A DNA stretch of 34,282 bases from an uncultured Clostridia bacterium (GTDB lineage: Bacteria; Bacillota; Clostridia; TANB77; CAG-508): NCBI GenBank assembly GCA_944390365.1, contig CALXPW010000014.1, positions 1-34,282 of the forward strand. Direction: 5' to 3'. Made by a program: the position numbers and the translations under genes. This document shows, in pieces, positions 1 to 6,792 of the stretch. How positions within the stretch are numbered: position 1 is the first letter of the stretch; each line of letters opens with the position of its first letter. The notes beneath the pieces were generated by a model. The model ran no database searches. It saw only the letters and a program-made list of their open reading frames with translations, and was not told the origin of the DNA.

Positions 1-18
1 TTTTAAGGAGGTGATTTT

Positions 19-192
19 ATGGTATATAGAATAAGTGATAAATGTATTAGTTGTGGTGCTTGTGCAGGAGCTTGCCCAATGCAATGTATTTCTCAAGGTG
101 ACGAAAGATATGTGATTGATGAATCTGTATGTATAGGTTGTGGTACTTGTGCTAACGTATGCCCTATGTCTGCTCCAGAGCCACAAGAATAA
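19..192 (+). CDS. Small 2[4Fe-4S] ferredoxin (57 aa)
   Basis: This is a low-molecular-weight electron carrier of the clostridial 2[4Fe-4S] ferredoxin family. Two cluster motifs are visible: Cys9-Cys12-Cys15-Cys19-Pro and Cys38-Cys41-Cys44-Cys48-Pro, so all eight cluster ligands are present; an extra Cys23 is also seen. The 57-aa length is normal for the family. The start is fixed by a near-perfect ribosome site, AAGGAGGTGA at 5-14, four bases before the ATG. It lies close to the pyruvate:ferredoxin oxidoreductase operon, for which it could be an electron acceptor, but it is on the opposite strand and that link is inference. Confidence 0.93.
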   Translation: MVYRISDKCISCGACAGACPMQCISQGDERYVIDESVCIGCGTCANVCPMSAPEPQE

Positions 193-266
193 TTAGGAAT
201 AATACTGTACATATTTGAATATTATTATATAGTCAGCATGATTATTAATTTTTTCTTAATTTCGTA

Positions 267-295
267 TTGCATAAAATTGGTATTTATTGTATAAT
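267..295 (+). promoter_or_regulatory. Sigma-A-type promoter for the DUF4190-like gene
   Basis: TTGCAT at 267-272, a 17-bp spacer, and a perfect TATAAT at 290-295. It lies 35 bp upstream of the start codon at 330, which has its own AAGGAGG site at 316-322. Confidence 0.7.
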
Positions 296-329
296 TGTAT
301 CATATTATGTCGAATAAGGAGGATGTTCT

Positions 330-605
330 ATGGAAGAGAAAAAATCAAACGGCTTAGGAATTGCTTCATTAGTTTTAGGTATTGTATCTATCGTATTTAG
401 TTTTATTGGTTTATCTACAATAGGATTAATTATAGGTATAGTAGGTATTGTACTTGGAGTAATGGCTAAAAAGAAAAATCCAACAGGTATGGCTAAAGCT
501 GGTTTAATTTGTTCTATAATAGGTACAGTTTTATGTGCTTTAATGTTTATAGCTTGTGTAGCTTGCGTTGGAGCAATTGGAACAGCTGGTTCATTATTAT
601 ATTAA
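330..605 (+). CDS. Small DUF4190-like membrane protein (91 aa)
   Basis: A short Gly/Ile/Val-rich integral membrane protein. After a charged N-terminus (MEEKKSNG) it has hydrophobic stretches at about residues 8-46, a short polar, Lys-rich loop (KKKNPTGMAKAG), and a second hydrophobic region at about 55-90. This pattern, with the repeated GIxSLVLGI and GIVGIVLGVMA phrases and the conserved loop, matches DUF4190/DUF4064-type small membrane proteins. No enzymatic function is known for the family. It has its own promoter and a terminator-like hairpin follows it, so it is probably transcribed alone or with lgt by readthrough. Confidence 0.75.
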   Translation: MEEKKSNGLGIASLVLGIVSIVFSFIGLSTIGLIIGIVGIVLGVMAKKKNPTGMAKAGLICSIIGTVLCALMFIACVACVGAIGTAGSLLY

Positions 606-634
606 TTTTTAGAAGTTAATATATATATTTATAA

Positions 635-668
635 AGGTAAGCAATTTAATTGTTTACCTAATTTTTAT
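635..668 (+). terminator. Factor-independent terminator after the DUF4190-like gene
   Basis: An 11-bp stem pairs 635-645 with 649-659, with one G-T pair, followed by AATTTTTAT. It sits 30 bp after the upstream stop codon and 28 bp before lgt, so lgt either depends on readthrough or has a promoter I could not identify. Confidence 0.65.
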
Positions 669-696
669 ATACATTTTTAGATATGGAGGATTTTTA

Positions 697-1488
697 ATGT
701 TACCATACATACATATTTTTGATTTTGAACTCGCAACTTATGGAGTAATCATATTTATTGGAATTGTTATTGGTTCTGTTATAGCCATGCAATATTTCTC
801 AAAATTTTTTAATATAAAAAAAGAAGATATCTTTTATGCTATTCTTTACGGTATAATTGGTGTTATTATAGGAGCAAAGCTTTTATATATTATTACTAAT
901 ATTCCTTTTTTGATAGCAAACTATAATAATCTGGATTTATTAGACACTATTACTCAAATGTTAAAAGGTGGGTTTGTTTTCTATGGAGGTTTAATAGGTG
1001 GTGTACTAGGTATATTTATTTACTCAAAGCAATTTAAAGTTTCGTTTAAGTCTTTATGCTTAATACTAATACCTGTAGTTCCATTAGTTCACTCTATAGG
1101 AAGAATTGGTTGTTTATGCGCAGGTTGTTGCTATGGTATGGAGTATCATGGATTTGGAGCAATTACATTTCATAATTCAGTCATCGCGCCAAATGATGTT
1201 CCCCTATTTCCTATGCAGATAGTAGAATCTATATGTCTATTAATAATATTTATAATTCTTTTAGTTACTTATAAAAGATTTTTAGGAACATATAAAACAG
1301 TTGGATTATATTGTATACTATATGGAATTGTAAGATTTGTACTAGAATTCTTTAGAGGAGACCTAATAAGAGGCATTTTCTTTGGATTATCTACCTCACA
1401 GTGGATTAGCATTGTATTAGTTATTGTGGGAATTGTAATTTTTACAAACGCAACAAAAAAGAAAAATGTTGAAACTATTAGCCAATAA
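697..1488 (+). CDS. lgt: Prolipoprotein diacylglyceryl transferase family protein, Cys-rich variant
   Basis: Lgt transfers diacylglycerol from phosphatidylglycerol to the lipobox cysteine of preprolipoproteins in the cytoplasmic membrane. The 263-aa length, about seven hydrophobic segments, the GGFVFYGGLIGG segment (equivalent to the GGxxxHGGLIG region) and the signature region beginning HSIGRIG fit the family. The signature is atypical: where classical Lgt has GRxGNFxNxExxG, this protein reads GRIGCLCAGCCYG, so the usual Asn and Glu are replaced and four Cys appear. It may be a divergent Lgt or a paralogue with another substrate. The start has GGAGG at 685-689. The stop codon lies inside the left arm of a 27-bp inverted repeat, and a terminator follows. 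Confidence 0.82.
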   Translation: MLPYIHIFDFELATYGVIIFIGIVIGSVIAMQYFSKFFNIKKEDIFYAILYGIIGVIIGAKLLYIITNIPFLIANYNNLDLLDTITQMLKGGFVFYGGLIGGVLGIFIYSKQFKVSFKSLCLILIPVVPLVHSIGRIGCLCAGCCYGMEYHGFGAITFHNSVIAPNDVPLFPMQIVESICLLIIFIILLVTYKRFLGTYKTVGLYCILYGIVRFVLEFFRGDLIRGIFFGLSTSQWISIVLVIVGIVIFTNATKKKNVETISQ

Positions 1489-1574
1489 TAACGTTTAAAA
1501 AAAAGTATAAAAATATGGAATGGAGAGTGATTACCGACATATTTGAAATACTTTTTTTTAAACGTTATTATTGG
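1482..1574. repeat. 93-bp palindromic element, copy 1 (minimal form)
   Basis: Positions 1482-1508 and 1548-1574 are perfect 27-bp inverted repeats. Inside them AAATATG (1511-1517) pairs with CATATTT (1538-1544), leaving a 20-base loop at 1518-1537. The element contains the lgt stop codon. The inner sequence (AATATGGAATGGAGAGT and ACCGACATATTTG with flanking A- and T-runs) recurs at 5086-5243, so this is a repeat family and not a lone terminator. It lies between two convergent genes. A MITE-like element or structured RNA are both possible. Confidence 0.8.
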
Positions 1575-1583
1575 TTATATTTA

Positions 1584-1622
1584 TGGACAAAATGGAGTGT
1601 CCCTTTTGTCCACGTTTTTTTT
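1584..1622 (+). terminator. Terminator downstream of lgt
   Basis: TGGACAAAA at 1584-1592 pairs perfectly with TTTTGTCCA at 1604-1612 (9-bp stem, 11-base loop), followed by CG and eight T residues. The T-run is only on the + side, so it serves lgt; its tail ends at the last codon of the convergent porB. Confidence 0.85.
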
Positions 1623-2574
1623 ATTCTTTATTGCTCATTTCTTCTAATTTTAATAATGCTTCCCATCTTCTATCTACTTCATTTTGGAATTCTTCTATCA
1701 TCCATTCGTTTCCTAGTTTAAATAAATGTTTGAAACGTCTTTGTGGTTTTAAGAATTCTTCAACTGGAAGCTTTTTAGCTGGTTTGTAGTTTATTTTGTA
1801 TTTGCCATTTTCTATTTCATATAATGGCCAATAACAAGTTTCTACTGCTAATTTGTTTATTTGCATTAAATCTTCTGTTGGGTACCCCCATCCTCTTGGG
1901 CATGGAGCAAGTACATTTAAAAATGTAGGTCCCTCTGTATAAATTGCCTTTTCTGCTTTTTCATATAAGTCTTTGAAATTCAAATATGCTGCTGTTTGTG
2001 CAACATAAGGTAAATGATGTGCTTCCATAATTTCTGTTAAGTCTTTTCTAGATTGCATTTTTCCAGGTATAACACTACCTGCTGGACTTGTTGTTGTATC
2101 TGCAAATTTTGGTGTTGCAGATGAACGTTGAATACCTGTATTCATGTATGCACCATTATCATAACATACATAAGTCATATCATGACCTCTTTCCATTGCT
2201 CCTGATAAGCTTTGGATACCAATATCATAAGTTCCACCGTCTCCACCAAATGCTATGAATTTTGTATGTTCATCATCTGGTAATTTTCCTTGTTTTTTCA
2301 TTGATTTATATGCTGCCTCTACACCTGATAGAGTTGCTCCAGCACACTCAAATGCTGTATGAATATATGAATCTGTCCATGCTGTATATGGATATATAAA
2401 GCTTGAAACTTCCATACATCCTGTTGCATTTGCTATAACAGCATGATCTTCTGGTTTCAATGCTCTTAAAATCATTCTTGCTACTGGTGGTGCGCCACAT
2501 CCTGCACACATTCTATGTCCTGATGTAAATCTTGATGGCTTATCTGCCACTACTTCTTTTACATTATATGCCAT
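1621..2574 (-). CDS. porB: Pyruvate:ferredoxin oxidoreductase, beta subunit
   Basis: This is the thiamine-diphosphate-binding subunit of a four-subunit 2-oxoacid:ferredoxin oxidoreductase, which oxidises pyruvate with CoA to acetyl-CoA and CO2 and passes electrons to ferredoxin, or runs in reverse. Seen directly: MCAGCG (Cys23, Cys26) and TGC (Cys53), which with a Cys in LAPCPRGW give the four ligands of a [4Fe-4S] cluster, and the TPP-binding GGDGGTYDIG at about 110-119 followed by the YDNGAYMNTGIQRS segment typical of pyruvate-type PorB. The 317-aa length is normal. It is the last gene of porG-porD-porA-porB and starts 6 bp after porA. Pyruvate is the most likely substrate; other 2-oxoacids cannot be excluded. 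Confidence 0.92.
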   Translation of the reverse strand: MAYNVKEVVADKPSRFTSGHRMCAGCGAPPVARMILRALKPEDHAVIANATGCMEVSSFIYPYTAWTDSYIHTAFECAGATLSGVEAAYKSMKKQGKLPDDEHTKFIAFGGDGGTYDIGIQSLSGAMERGHDMTYVCYDNGAYMNTGIQRSSATPKFADTTTSPAGSVIPGKMQSRKDLTEIMEAHHLPYVAQTAAYLNFKDLYEKAEKAIYTEGPTFLNVLAPCPRGWGYPTEDLMQINKLAVETCYWPLYEIENGKYKINYKPAKKLPVEEFLKPQRRFKHLFKLGNEWMIEEFQNEVDRRWEALLKLEEMSNKE

Positions 2575-2580
2575 TTAACT

Positions 2581-3765
2581 CTACTCCTTTCTTAATCCAA
2601 GGTATCTATATGGATTTTCTATTTTTCCTTTTTTACTATCTTCCATTAAATCTTTGTATACTGATTCAATTTCCTTTGTAGTTGTATCTCTTCCACCTAT
2701 ACCATAAATATAGCTTGATGTAGGTACTGTTACACCATTTACTTGCATTCCAGATGTAACATCAGTAAATAGTGCTCCACCAACTCCATTTAGAGAATCA
2801 GCTTTGTCTAAAACTGCAACTGCCTTTACATGAGCAAGTGCTTTTGAAATTTCTTCTGCTGGGAATGGTCTGAATACACGTACTTTTAATAGACCTGCTT
2901 TTATTCCTTTTTCCCTTAAAGAATCAACTACTTCTTTTGTTGTTCCTGCTGTTGAGTTCATACAAACTATAGCAATCTCTGCATCATCTAGCTTATATTC
3001 TTCAAAAAAGCCATATTTTCTTCCTGTTAATTTTTCAAAATCTTTTGCTACATCTAATATAACTTGTTTTGCGTTACACATTGCTTCTGCTTGTTGATAT
3101 TTGTGCTCAAATAAAAATGCTTGTAAGTCCATTGGTCCCATTGCTATTGGTTCTTTTTTATTTAATAAATAATGTTTTGGATGATATTCTCCAACAAATT
3201 CTTTTACTTTTGCATCCTCCAAAAGTTCTATATTTTCAATAGAATGTGATGTTATAAATCCATCTTGACATACCATAAGTGGTAATAATACTTTCTCGTT
3301 TTCGGCAATTCTATGTGCCATTAGTAAGTTATCATATGCTTCTTGATTTGTTTCAGAAAATAGCATAATCCAACCTGCATCTCTTACGCCCATTGCATCA
3401 GAATGGTCGTTATGAATATTTAATGGTCCTGATACTGCTCTATTTACTAAAGACATTACTATAGGAAGTCTCATACTAGAAGCAATATATACCATTTCCC
3501 ACATAAGTGATAATCCATTTGCAGATGTAGCTGTCATAGCTCTAGCTCCTGCTGCTTCTGCTCCGATACATGCACTCATTGCACTATGCTCGCTCTCAAC
3601 TGCAACAAATTCTGTATCTACTTGTCCGTTATCCACAAATGTAGAAAAATATTGTGGAATTTCTGTTGATGGTGTTATAGGAAATGCTGCTACAACATCT
3701 GGGTTTATTTGTTTCATAGCTGTTGCTGCTGCTTCATTTCCACTTAAACGTTCTCTTATTCCCAT
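2581..3765 (-). CDS. porA: Pyruvate:ferredoxin oxidoreductase, alpha subunit
   Basis: Alpha subunit of the four-subunit enzyme, containing the pyrimidine-binding fold that completes the TPP site with PorB. Recognised by NEAAATAMKQINPDVVAAFPITPSTEIP at the N-terminus, the VESEHSAMSACIGAEAAGARAMTATSANGL segment (catalytic Glu region) and the FRPFPAEE domain near residue 300. The 394-aa length fits. AGGAGAGG lies directly upstream of the ATG. It is separated from porD by a 248-bp gap that holds a structured inverted-repeat element, an unusually long interval inside an otherwise tight operon. Confidence 0.92.
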   Translation of the reverse strand: MGIRERLSGNEAAATAMKQINPDVVAAFPITPSTEIPQYFSTFVDNGQVDTEFVAVESEHSAMSACIGAEAAGARAMTATSANGLSLMWEMVYIASSMRLPIVMSLVNRAVSGPLNIHNDHSDAMGVRDAGWIMLFSETNQEAYDNLLMAHRIAENEKVLLPLMVCQDGFITSHSIENIELLEDAKVKEFVGEYHPKHYLLNKKEPIAMGPMDLQAFLFEHKYQQAEAMCNAKQVILDVAKDFEKLTGRKYGFFEEYKLDDAEIAIVCMNSTAGTTKEVVDSLREKGIKAGLLKVRVFRPFPAEEISKALAHVKAVAVLDKADSLNGVGGALFTDVTSGMQVNGVTVPTSSYIYGIGGRDTTTKEIESVYKDLMEDSKKGKIENPYRYLGLRKE

Positions 3766-3890
3766 TGTATCCTCTCCTTTTTATTTATTTTTAATATTTT
3801 TTTCTCTGTACTCATTGTTCGAATGTAGTCTTTTTGAAAATTTGAAAAAGAAACGAGTATTGCTAGGCAAAATTTTGTCTCTTCTTTCCT

Positions 3891-4015
3891 AAAAATCATT
3901 AGAAACGAGTAGTACTAGGAGACCGAATTAAAAATACCGGAGGCGTACTCTTGTTACGCCAGAGGATATTTTTAATGAAGGTCGACAACGTAATACGACG
4001 TTTATAATGATTTTT
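3891..4015. repeat. Nested inverted-repeat element inside the por operon
   Basis: Three nested stems are visible: 3891-3901 with 4005-4015 (11 bp, perfect), 3921-3936 with 3967-3983 (GACC/GGTC plus a perfect 10-bp AT stem) and 3942-3947 with 3955-3960 (GGCGTA/TACGCC). The right end overlaps the porD stop codon at 4014-4016. An 18-base motif, GAAACGAGTA followed by CTAGG, occurs at 3902-3919 and again with two mismatches at 3850-3867. It could be an mRNA processing or stability structure setting porGD:porAB ratios, or a decayed insertion. Confidence 0.7.
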
Positions 4016-4313
4016 ATTCTTCGCCTTCGACGCGCATAGTAATAGCCCCAAAAGGACAAACCTTTGCGCATACTCCGCAACCTTTACAATAATCATAATT
4101 AAAATCTGTTCTTTTTTGATCTTTTCCTACTGGTATAGCATCTTCTGGGCAAACAGGGAAGCATAATCCACATTGAATGCACTTTTCTGGAATATATACA
4201 GGTCTTACACTTCTCCAATCTCCTGTCTTAAATTCTCTTGCATTACCAGCTTCATAAATATTACCACCAATAGTCATTTTACATGCTGGTGTTTCTTTAT
4301 TTATCTCTGTCAT
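4014..4313 (-). CDS. porD: Pyruvate:ferredoxin oxidoreductase, delta (ferredoxin-like) subunit
   Basis: A 99-aa subunit with two [4Fe-4S] motifs in its C-terminal half: CIQCGLCFPVCP and CKGCGVCAKVCP, eight ligands in all. It carries electrons from the PorB cluster to external ferredoxin. The N-terminal region with the GDWRSVRPV phrase is characteristic of PorD/VorD. The ATG is preceded by AAGGAGATAAAAT. It lies 39 bp downstream of porG; the gap contains a small hairpin that begins in the porG stop codon. Confidence 0.92.
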   Translation of the reverse strand: MTEINKETPACKMTIGGNIYEAGNAREFKTGDWRSVRPVYIPEKCIQCGLCFPVCPEDAIPVGKDQKRTDFNYDYCKGCGVCAKVCPFGAITMRVEGEE

Positions 4314-4332
4314 ATTTTATCTCCTTTCTGGC

Positions 4333-4354
4333 AAAAATCTACTTAAAGATTTTT
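4333..4354 (-). promoter_or_regulatory. Intercistronic hairpin at the porG/porD junction
   Basis: AAAAATCT at 4333-4340 pairs with AGATTTTT at 4347-4354 over a 6-base loop. The arm overlaps the porG stop codon (4353-4355) and ends about 8 bases before the porD ribosome site. It may protect the 3' end of a processed porG message or couple termination to porD initiation. Confidence 0.45.
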
Positions 4355-4934
4355 ATTTTACTTCTTTTACCTCGTTTAAAGCCATTTCTATAGCTTTCAT
4401 ATTTCCATCAATTACTTCAGGTTTCTTTGCAAATTTATGTTTAAAAGAACCTTCCATATCTTTTACAAAATCCTCCTCATTCATTATTCCACTTACTTTT
4501 ACAATTGCTGCTAGCATTGGAGTATTTGGGAAATATTTTCCAAGAGTTTCCATAGATACTTTTCTTGCATCTATTGTATATATCTTTCCTTTATATCCTT
4601 TTAATAGTTTTTTCAAATCTTCTCCATTTTTAGTTGTATTTATTACTATTGCTCCATCTTCTTTTAGTCCTGCTGTTACGTCAACACTTTCTAGTAATGT
4701 ATCATCAACAACTACTACATAATCTGGTTCATAAATATTGCTATGGATTCTTATTGGTGAACTACTTATTCTGTTATATGCAGTTATTGGTGCTCCCATT
4801 CTTTCTGGTCCATATTCAGGAAATCCTTGAATGTATTTTCCAGTATTAAATGCTGCATCTGCTAGTAATAGTGATGCTGTTTTAGCACCTTGTCCACCTC
4901 TTCCATGCCATCTAATTTCTATCATGTCATTCAT
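4353..4934 (-). CDS. porG: Pyruvate:ferredoxin oxidoreductase, gamma subunit
   Basis: First gene of the por operon. The gamma subunit helps bind CoA in the four-subunit enzyme. Recognised by IEIRWHGRGGQGAKTAS at the N-terminus, GFPEYGPERMGAP at about residues 40-52, and PNTPMLAAIVKVSG later. I chose the ATG at 4932-4934 (193 aa), since AAAGGAGG lies 8 bases before it; an in-frame GTG at 4968-4970 would place that ribosome site inside the gene. Expression is probably set by the promoter at 4975-5003. Confidence 0.9.
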   Translation of the reverse strand: MNDMIEIRWHGRGGQGAKTASLLLADAAFNTGKYIQGFPEYGPERMGAPITAYNRISSSPIRIHSNIYEPDYVVVVDDTLLESVDVTAGLKEDGAIVINTTKNGEDLKKLLKGYKGKIYTIDARKVSMETLGKYFPNTPMLAAIVKVSGIMNEEDFVKDMEGSFKHKFAKKPEVIDGNMKAIEMALNEVKEVK

Positions 4935-4969
4935 TTTTGAAAAACCTCCTTTACTTGTTTTAATAAACA

Positions 4970-5003
4970 CTTAAAGTATATAACTTTAAGCAAACTTAGT
5001 CAA
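4970..5003 (-). promoter_or_regulatory. por operon promoter with overlapping palindrome
   Basis: Read on the minus strand, TTGACT (4998-5003), a 17-bp spacer and TATACT (4975-4980) form a strong sigma-A promoter about 40 bp before porG. An 8-bp inverted repeat, CTTAAAGT (4970-4977) and ACTTTAAG (4983-4990), overlaps the -10 box and spacer, the position expected for a repressor operator. It does not match the Rex consensus as I know it. Confidence 0.72.
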
Positions 5004-5021
5004 GAATTTCCGACCTTTTTG

Positions 5022-5307
5022 TACAAGAAGAGATGAACTTTTTTTAACTATTTCTATAAATTACTTTAGGTCAGAGTGGGCTTATAAAAAAAGTATGAAA
5101 ATATGGAATGGAGAGTACTTTGAGTTAGAAATTCTTAATTGATTTTATGGAAAGAGTTCATCTTTGATGGAAGGGTGCCATAAAATCAATTTAGAATTTC
5201 TACGAAAAAGTATCTGGACCGACATATTTGAAATACTTTTTTTAGAAGTTTACTCTGACCTAATAATGCAAATATTAAAAAGTATAAAAAGTTCATCTCT
5301 TCTTGTA
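5022..5307. repeat. 286-bp nested palindromic element, copy 2 (expanded form)
   Basis: Successive inverted repeats nest here: 5022-5043 with 5286-5307 (22 bp, perfect); 5066-5077 with 5252-5263 (12 bp, perfect); 5086-5096 with 5233-5243 (11 bp, perfect); and 5128-5150 with 5178-5200 (23 bp, one mismatch). The third pair and its neighbours repeat the core of the 1482-1574 element (AATATGGAATGGAGAGT and ACCGACATATTTG), but about 100 bp, including the innermost hairpin, is inserted where copy 1 has 4 bases. It fills most of the gap between the kinase stop and the por promoter; no ORF is convincing in it. Confidence 0.8.
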
Positions 5308-5311
5308 TCAT

Positions 5312-6754
5312 TTACTTCTTAGTAGGAATTCTTATAACAACCTCTGTTCCTTTACCAACCTTGCTCTTAATGTCAATGCTTCCCTTGTTTTTATCAAGTA
5401 TTTCTTTTGCAATAGATAGTCCAAGTCCTGTTCCCCCAAGTTCTCTACTACGTGCTTTGTCTACTCGATAAAATCTTTCAAAGATTCTTTCCATATCTTC
5501 TTCTGGAATTCCTATTCCATTATCTATTATTTTTATATATGCATCATTGTACACAAATCCCACATATACTTTTATTACCCCATTATCTGGAGTATATTTT
5601 ATAGCATTTGATAGTATATTAAGTACTACTCTTTCTATTCCGTCTTTATCTGCTACTACTGGTGGTACGCTAGCAGTAACAAAACACTCTACGTTGTGTC
5701 CCTTTTTCTCTATTTCAAATCTTAGTTTTTCTTGACACTTCTTTACTAATTCACCTAAATCAAATGTTGTTACTTCTTGATTTACTTTTTTATTATCATA
5801 TCTTGATAATGTTAGCAAATCAGTTACTAATCTTGCCATACGCCTCGCCTCGGAAGATATAACATTTAGAAATTTCTTTCTAGTTTCTTCGTCATAATCT
5901 CCCTCTAGTAATGTATCTGAATAGCCCATAATAGATGTAATTGGTGTTTTTAGTTCATGTGATACATCTGCTACAAATTCTTTTCTCATATTGTCCAATT
6001 TTACATGTTCTGTAATATCCTGAATTAGCGCAACTACACCAGCTGGTCTATCATTTTCGTCCTGAAATGGTGCAAACAGTATATTTACATATTTATTTCC
6101 CACATTTTTTCTTTGCTCTGATGATGTCCAATTTTCTAGGTATACTATCTTTTCTATATTAATATCTATATCTAATTTTTTAAATATTTTGTCAAAAGTA
6201 TTATCCTTATCTTTTAAGTCTAATAACGCTTTTGCTGCTGGGTTTATATGTATTATATTACCTTGCATATCAAATGCAATTATACCATCTGTCATGTGTA
6301 ATAGAATGGTTTCTATTTGCCTTTTTTGTCTATTTACTTCACTTAACTTTTGATTTAATTCGTTTGTTACAATGCTAAAAGCATTTTCTAAATCTCCTAC
6401 ATCTCCTGCATTTCCTAAATTTTGTATATTATCTTCTAATTTCACATTTTCACCAGAAGCTATTTTTTCAGCACTTTTTATTAGTTTTTTCATGGGTGAT
6501 ACTACAGATTTTAATACAAATCCACCTATTAATAATGAAATAATGGTATATCCAATCATAAAAATTATTAATAACATTTTTGTCTGTAATAATTGGCTCT
6601 GTATGCTATCAATTAATTCAATATTTTCTTGAATATTTCCAATACCTTCAAGTTGGTTCAACATAAACATATAACTTAATCCCAAACCTGCCATCAATAT
6701 AAGTCCAACTACAAAGAATATAATAACTATTTTTAAATTTATATTTTTTTTCAT
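5312..6754 (-). CDS. WalK/PhoR-like sensor histidine kinase
   Basis: A membrane-bound sensor kinase of 480 aa. Domains in order: TM1 about 8-31, a short external loop of about 28 residues, TM2 about 60-82, HAMP about 83-140, PAS about 143-250, HisKA with VSHELKTP (phosphoacceptor His266), and HATPase with N383 in NILSNAIKYT, DNGIGIP at 411-417 and GTGLGL at 441-446. It should phosphorylate the regulator encoded immediately upstream. The external loop is too small for a large ligand domain, so sensing may be through the membrane or PAS domain. No good ribosome site precedes the ATG, and a hairpin lies in the 32-bp gap from the regulator gene. WalK is favoured by the partner; PhoR/PnpS-type is the alternative. 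Confidence 0.88.
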   Translation of the reverse strand: MKKNINLKIVIIFFVVGLILMAGLGLSYMFMLNQLEGIGNIQENIELIDSIQSQLLQTKMLLIIFMIGYTIISLLIGGFVLKSVVSPMKKLIKSAEKIASGENVKLEDNIQNLGNAGDVGDLENAFSIVTNELNQKLSEVNRQKRQIETILLHMTDGIIAFDMQGNIIHINPAAKALLDLKDKDNTFDKIFKKLDIDINIEKIVYLENWTSSEQRKNVGNKYVNILFAPFQDENDRPAGVVALIQDITEHVKLDNMRKEFVADVSHELKTPITSIMGYSDTLLEGDYDEETRKKFLNVISSEARRMARLVTDLLTLSRYDNKKVNQEVTTFDLGELVKKCQEKLRFEIEKKGHNVECFVTASVPPVVADKDGIERVVLNILSNAIKYTPDNGVIKVYVGFVYNDAYIKIIDNGIGIPEEDMERIFERFYRVDKARSRELGGTGLGLSIAKEILDKNKGSIDIKSKVGKGTEVVIRIPTKK

Positions 6755-6767
6755 AATCTATATAAAA

Positions 6768-6792
6768 GGTTAGCAATTACTAATTGCTAACC
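6768..6792 (-). terminator. Terminator-like hairpin between regulator and kinase genes
   Basis: Positions 6768-6778 and 6782-6792 are perfect 11-bp inverted repeats with a 3-base loop. On the minus strand the stem is followed by TTTTATATAG. It contains the regulator stop codon and lies just before the kinase ATG, so it may act as a partial terminator lowering kinase relative to regulator. Confidence 0.6.

Noticed and set aside
1515-1789. Two small + strand ORFs after lgt
   Set aside because: They run through the palindromic element, the terminator and the antisense of porB, with no ribosome site or recognisable product.
3899-4096. 65-aa minus-strand ORF overlapping porD
   Set aside because: It lies in another frame over porD and the hairpin element, and has no independent support.
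4968-4970. GTG start for porG giving 205 aa
   Set aside because: The AAAGGAGG site would fall inside the gene; the ATG at 4932-4934 has correct spacing and begins the family motif.
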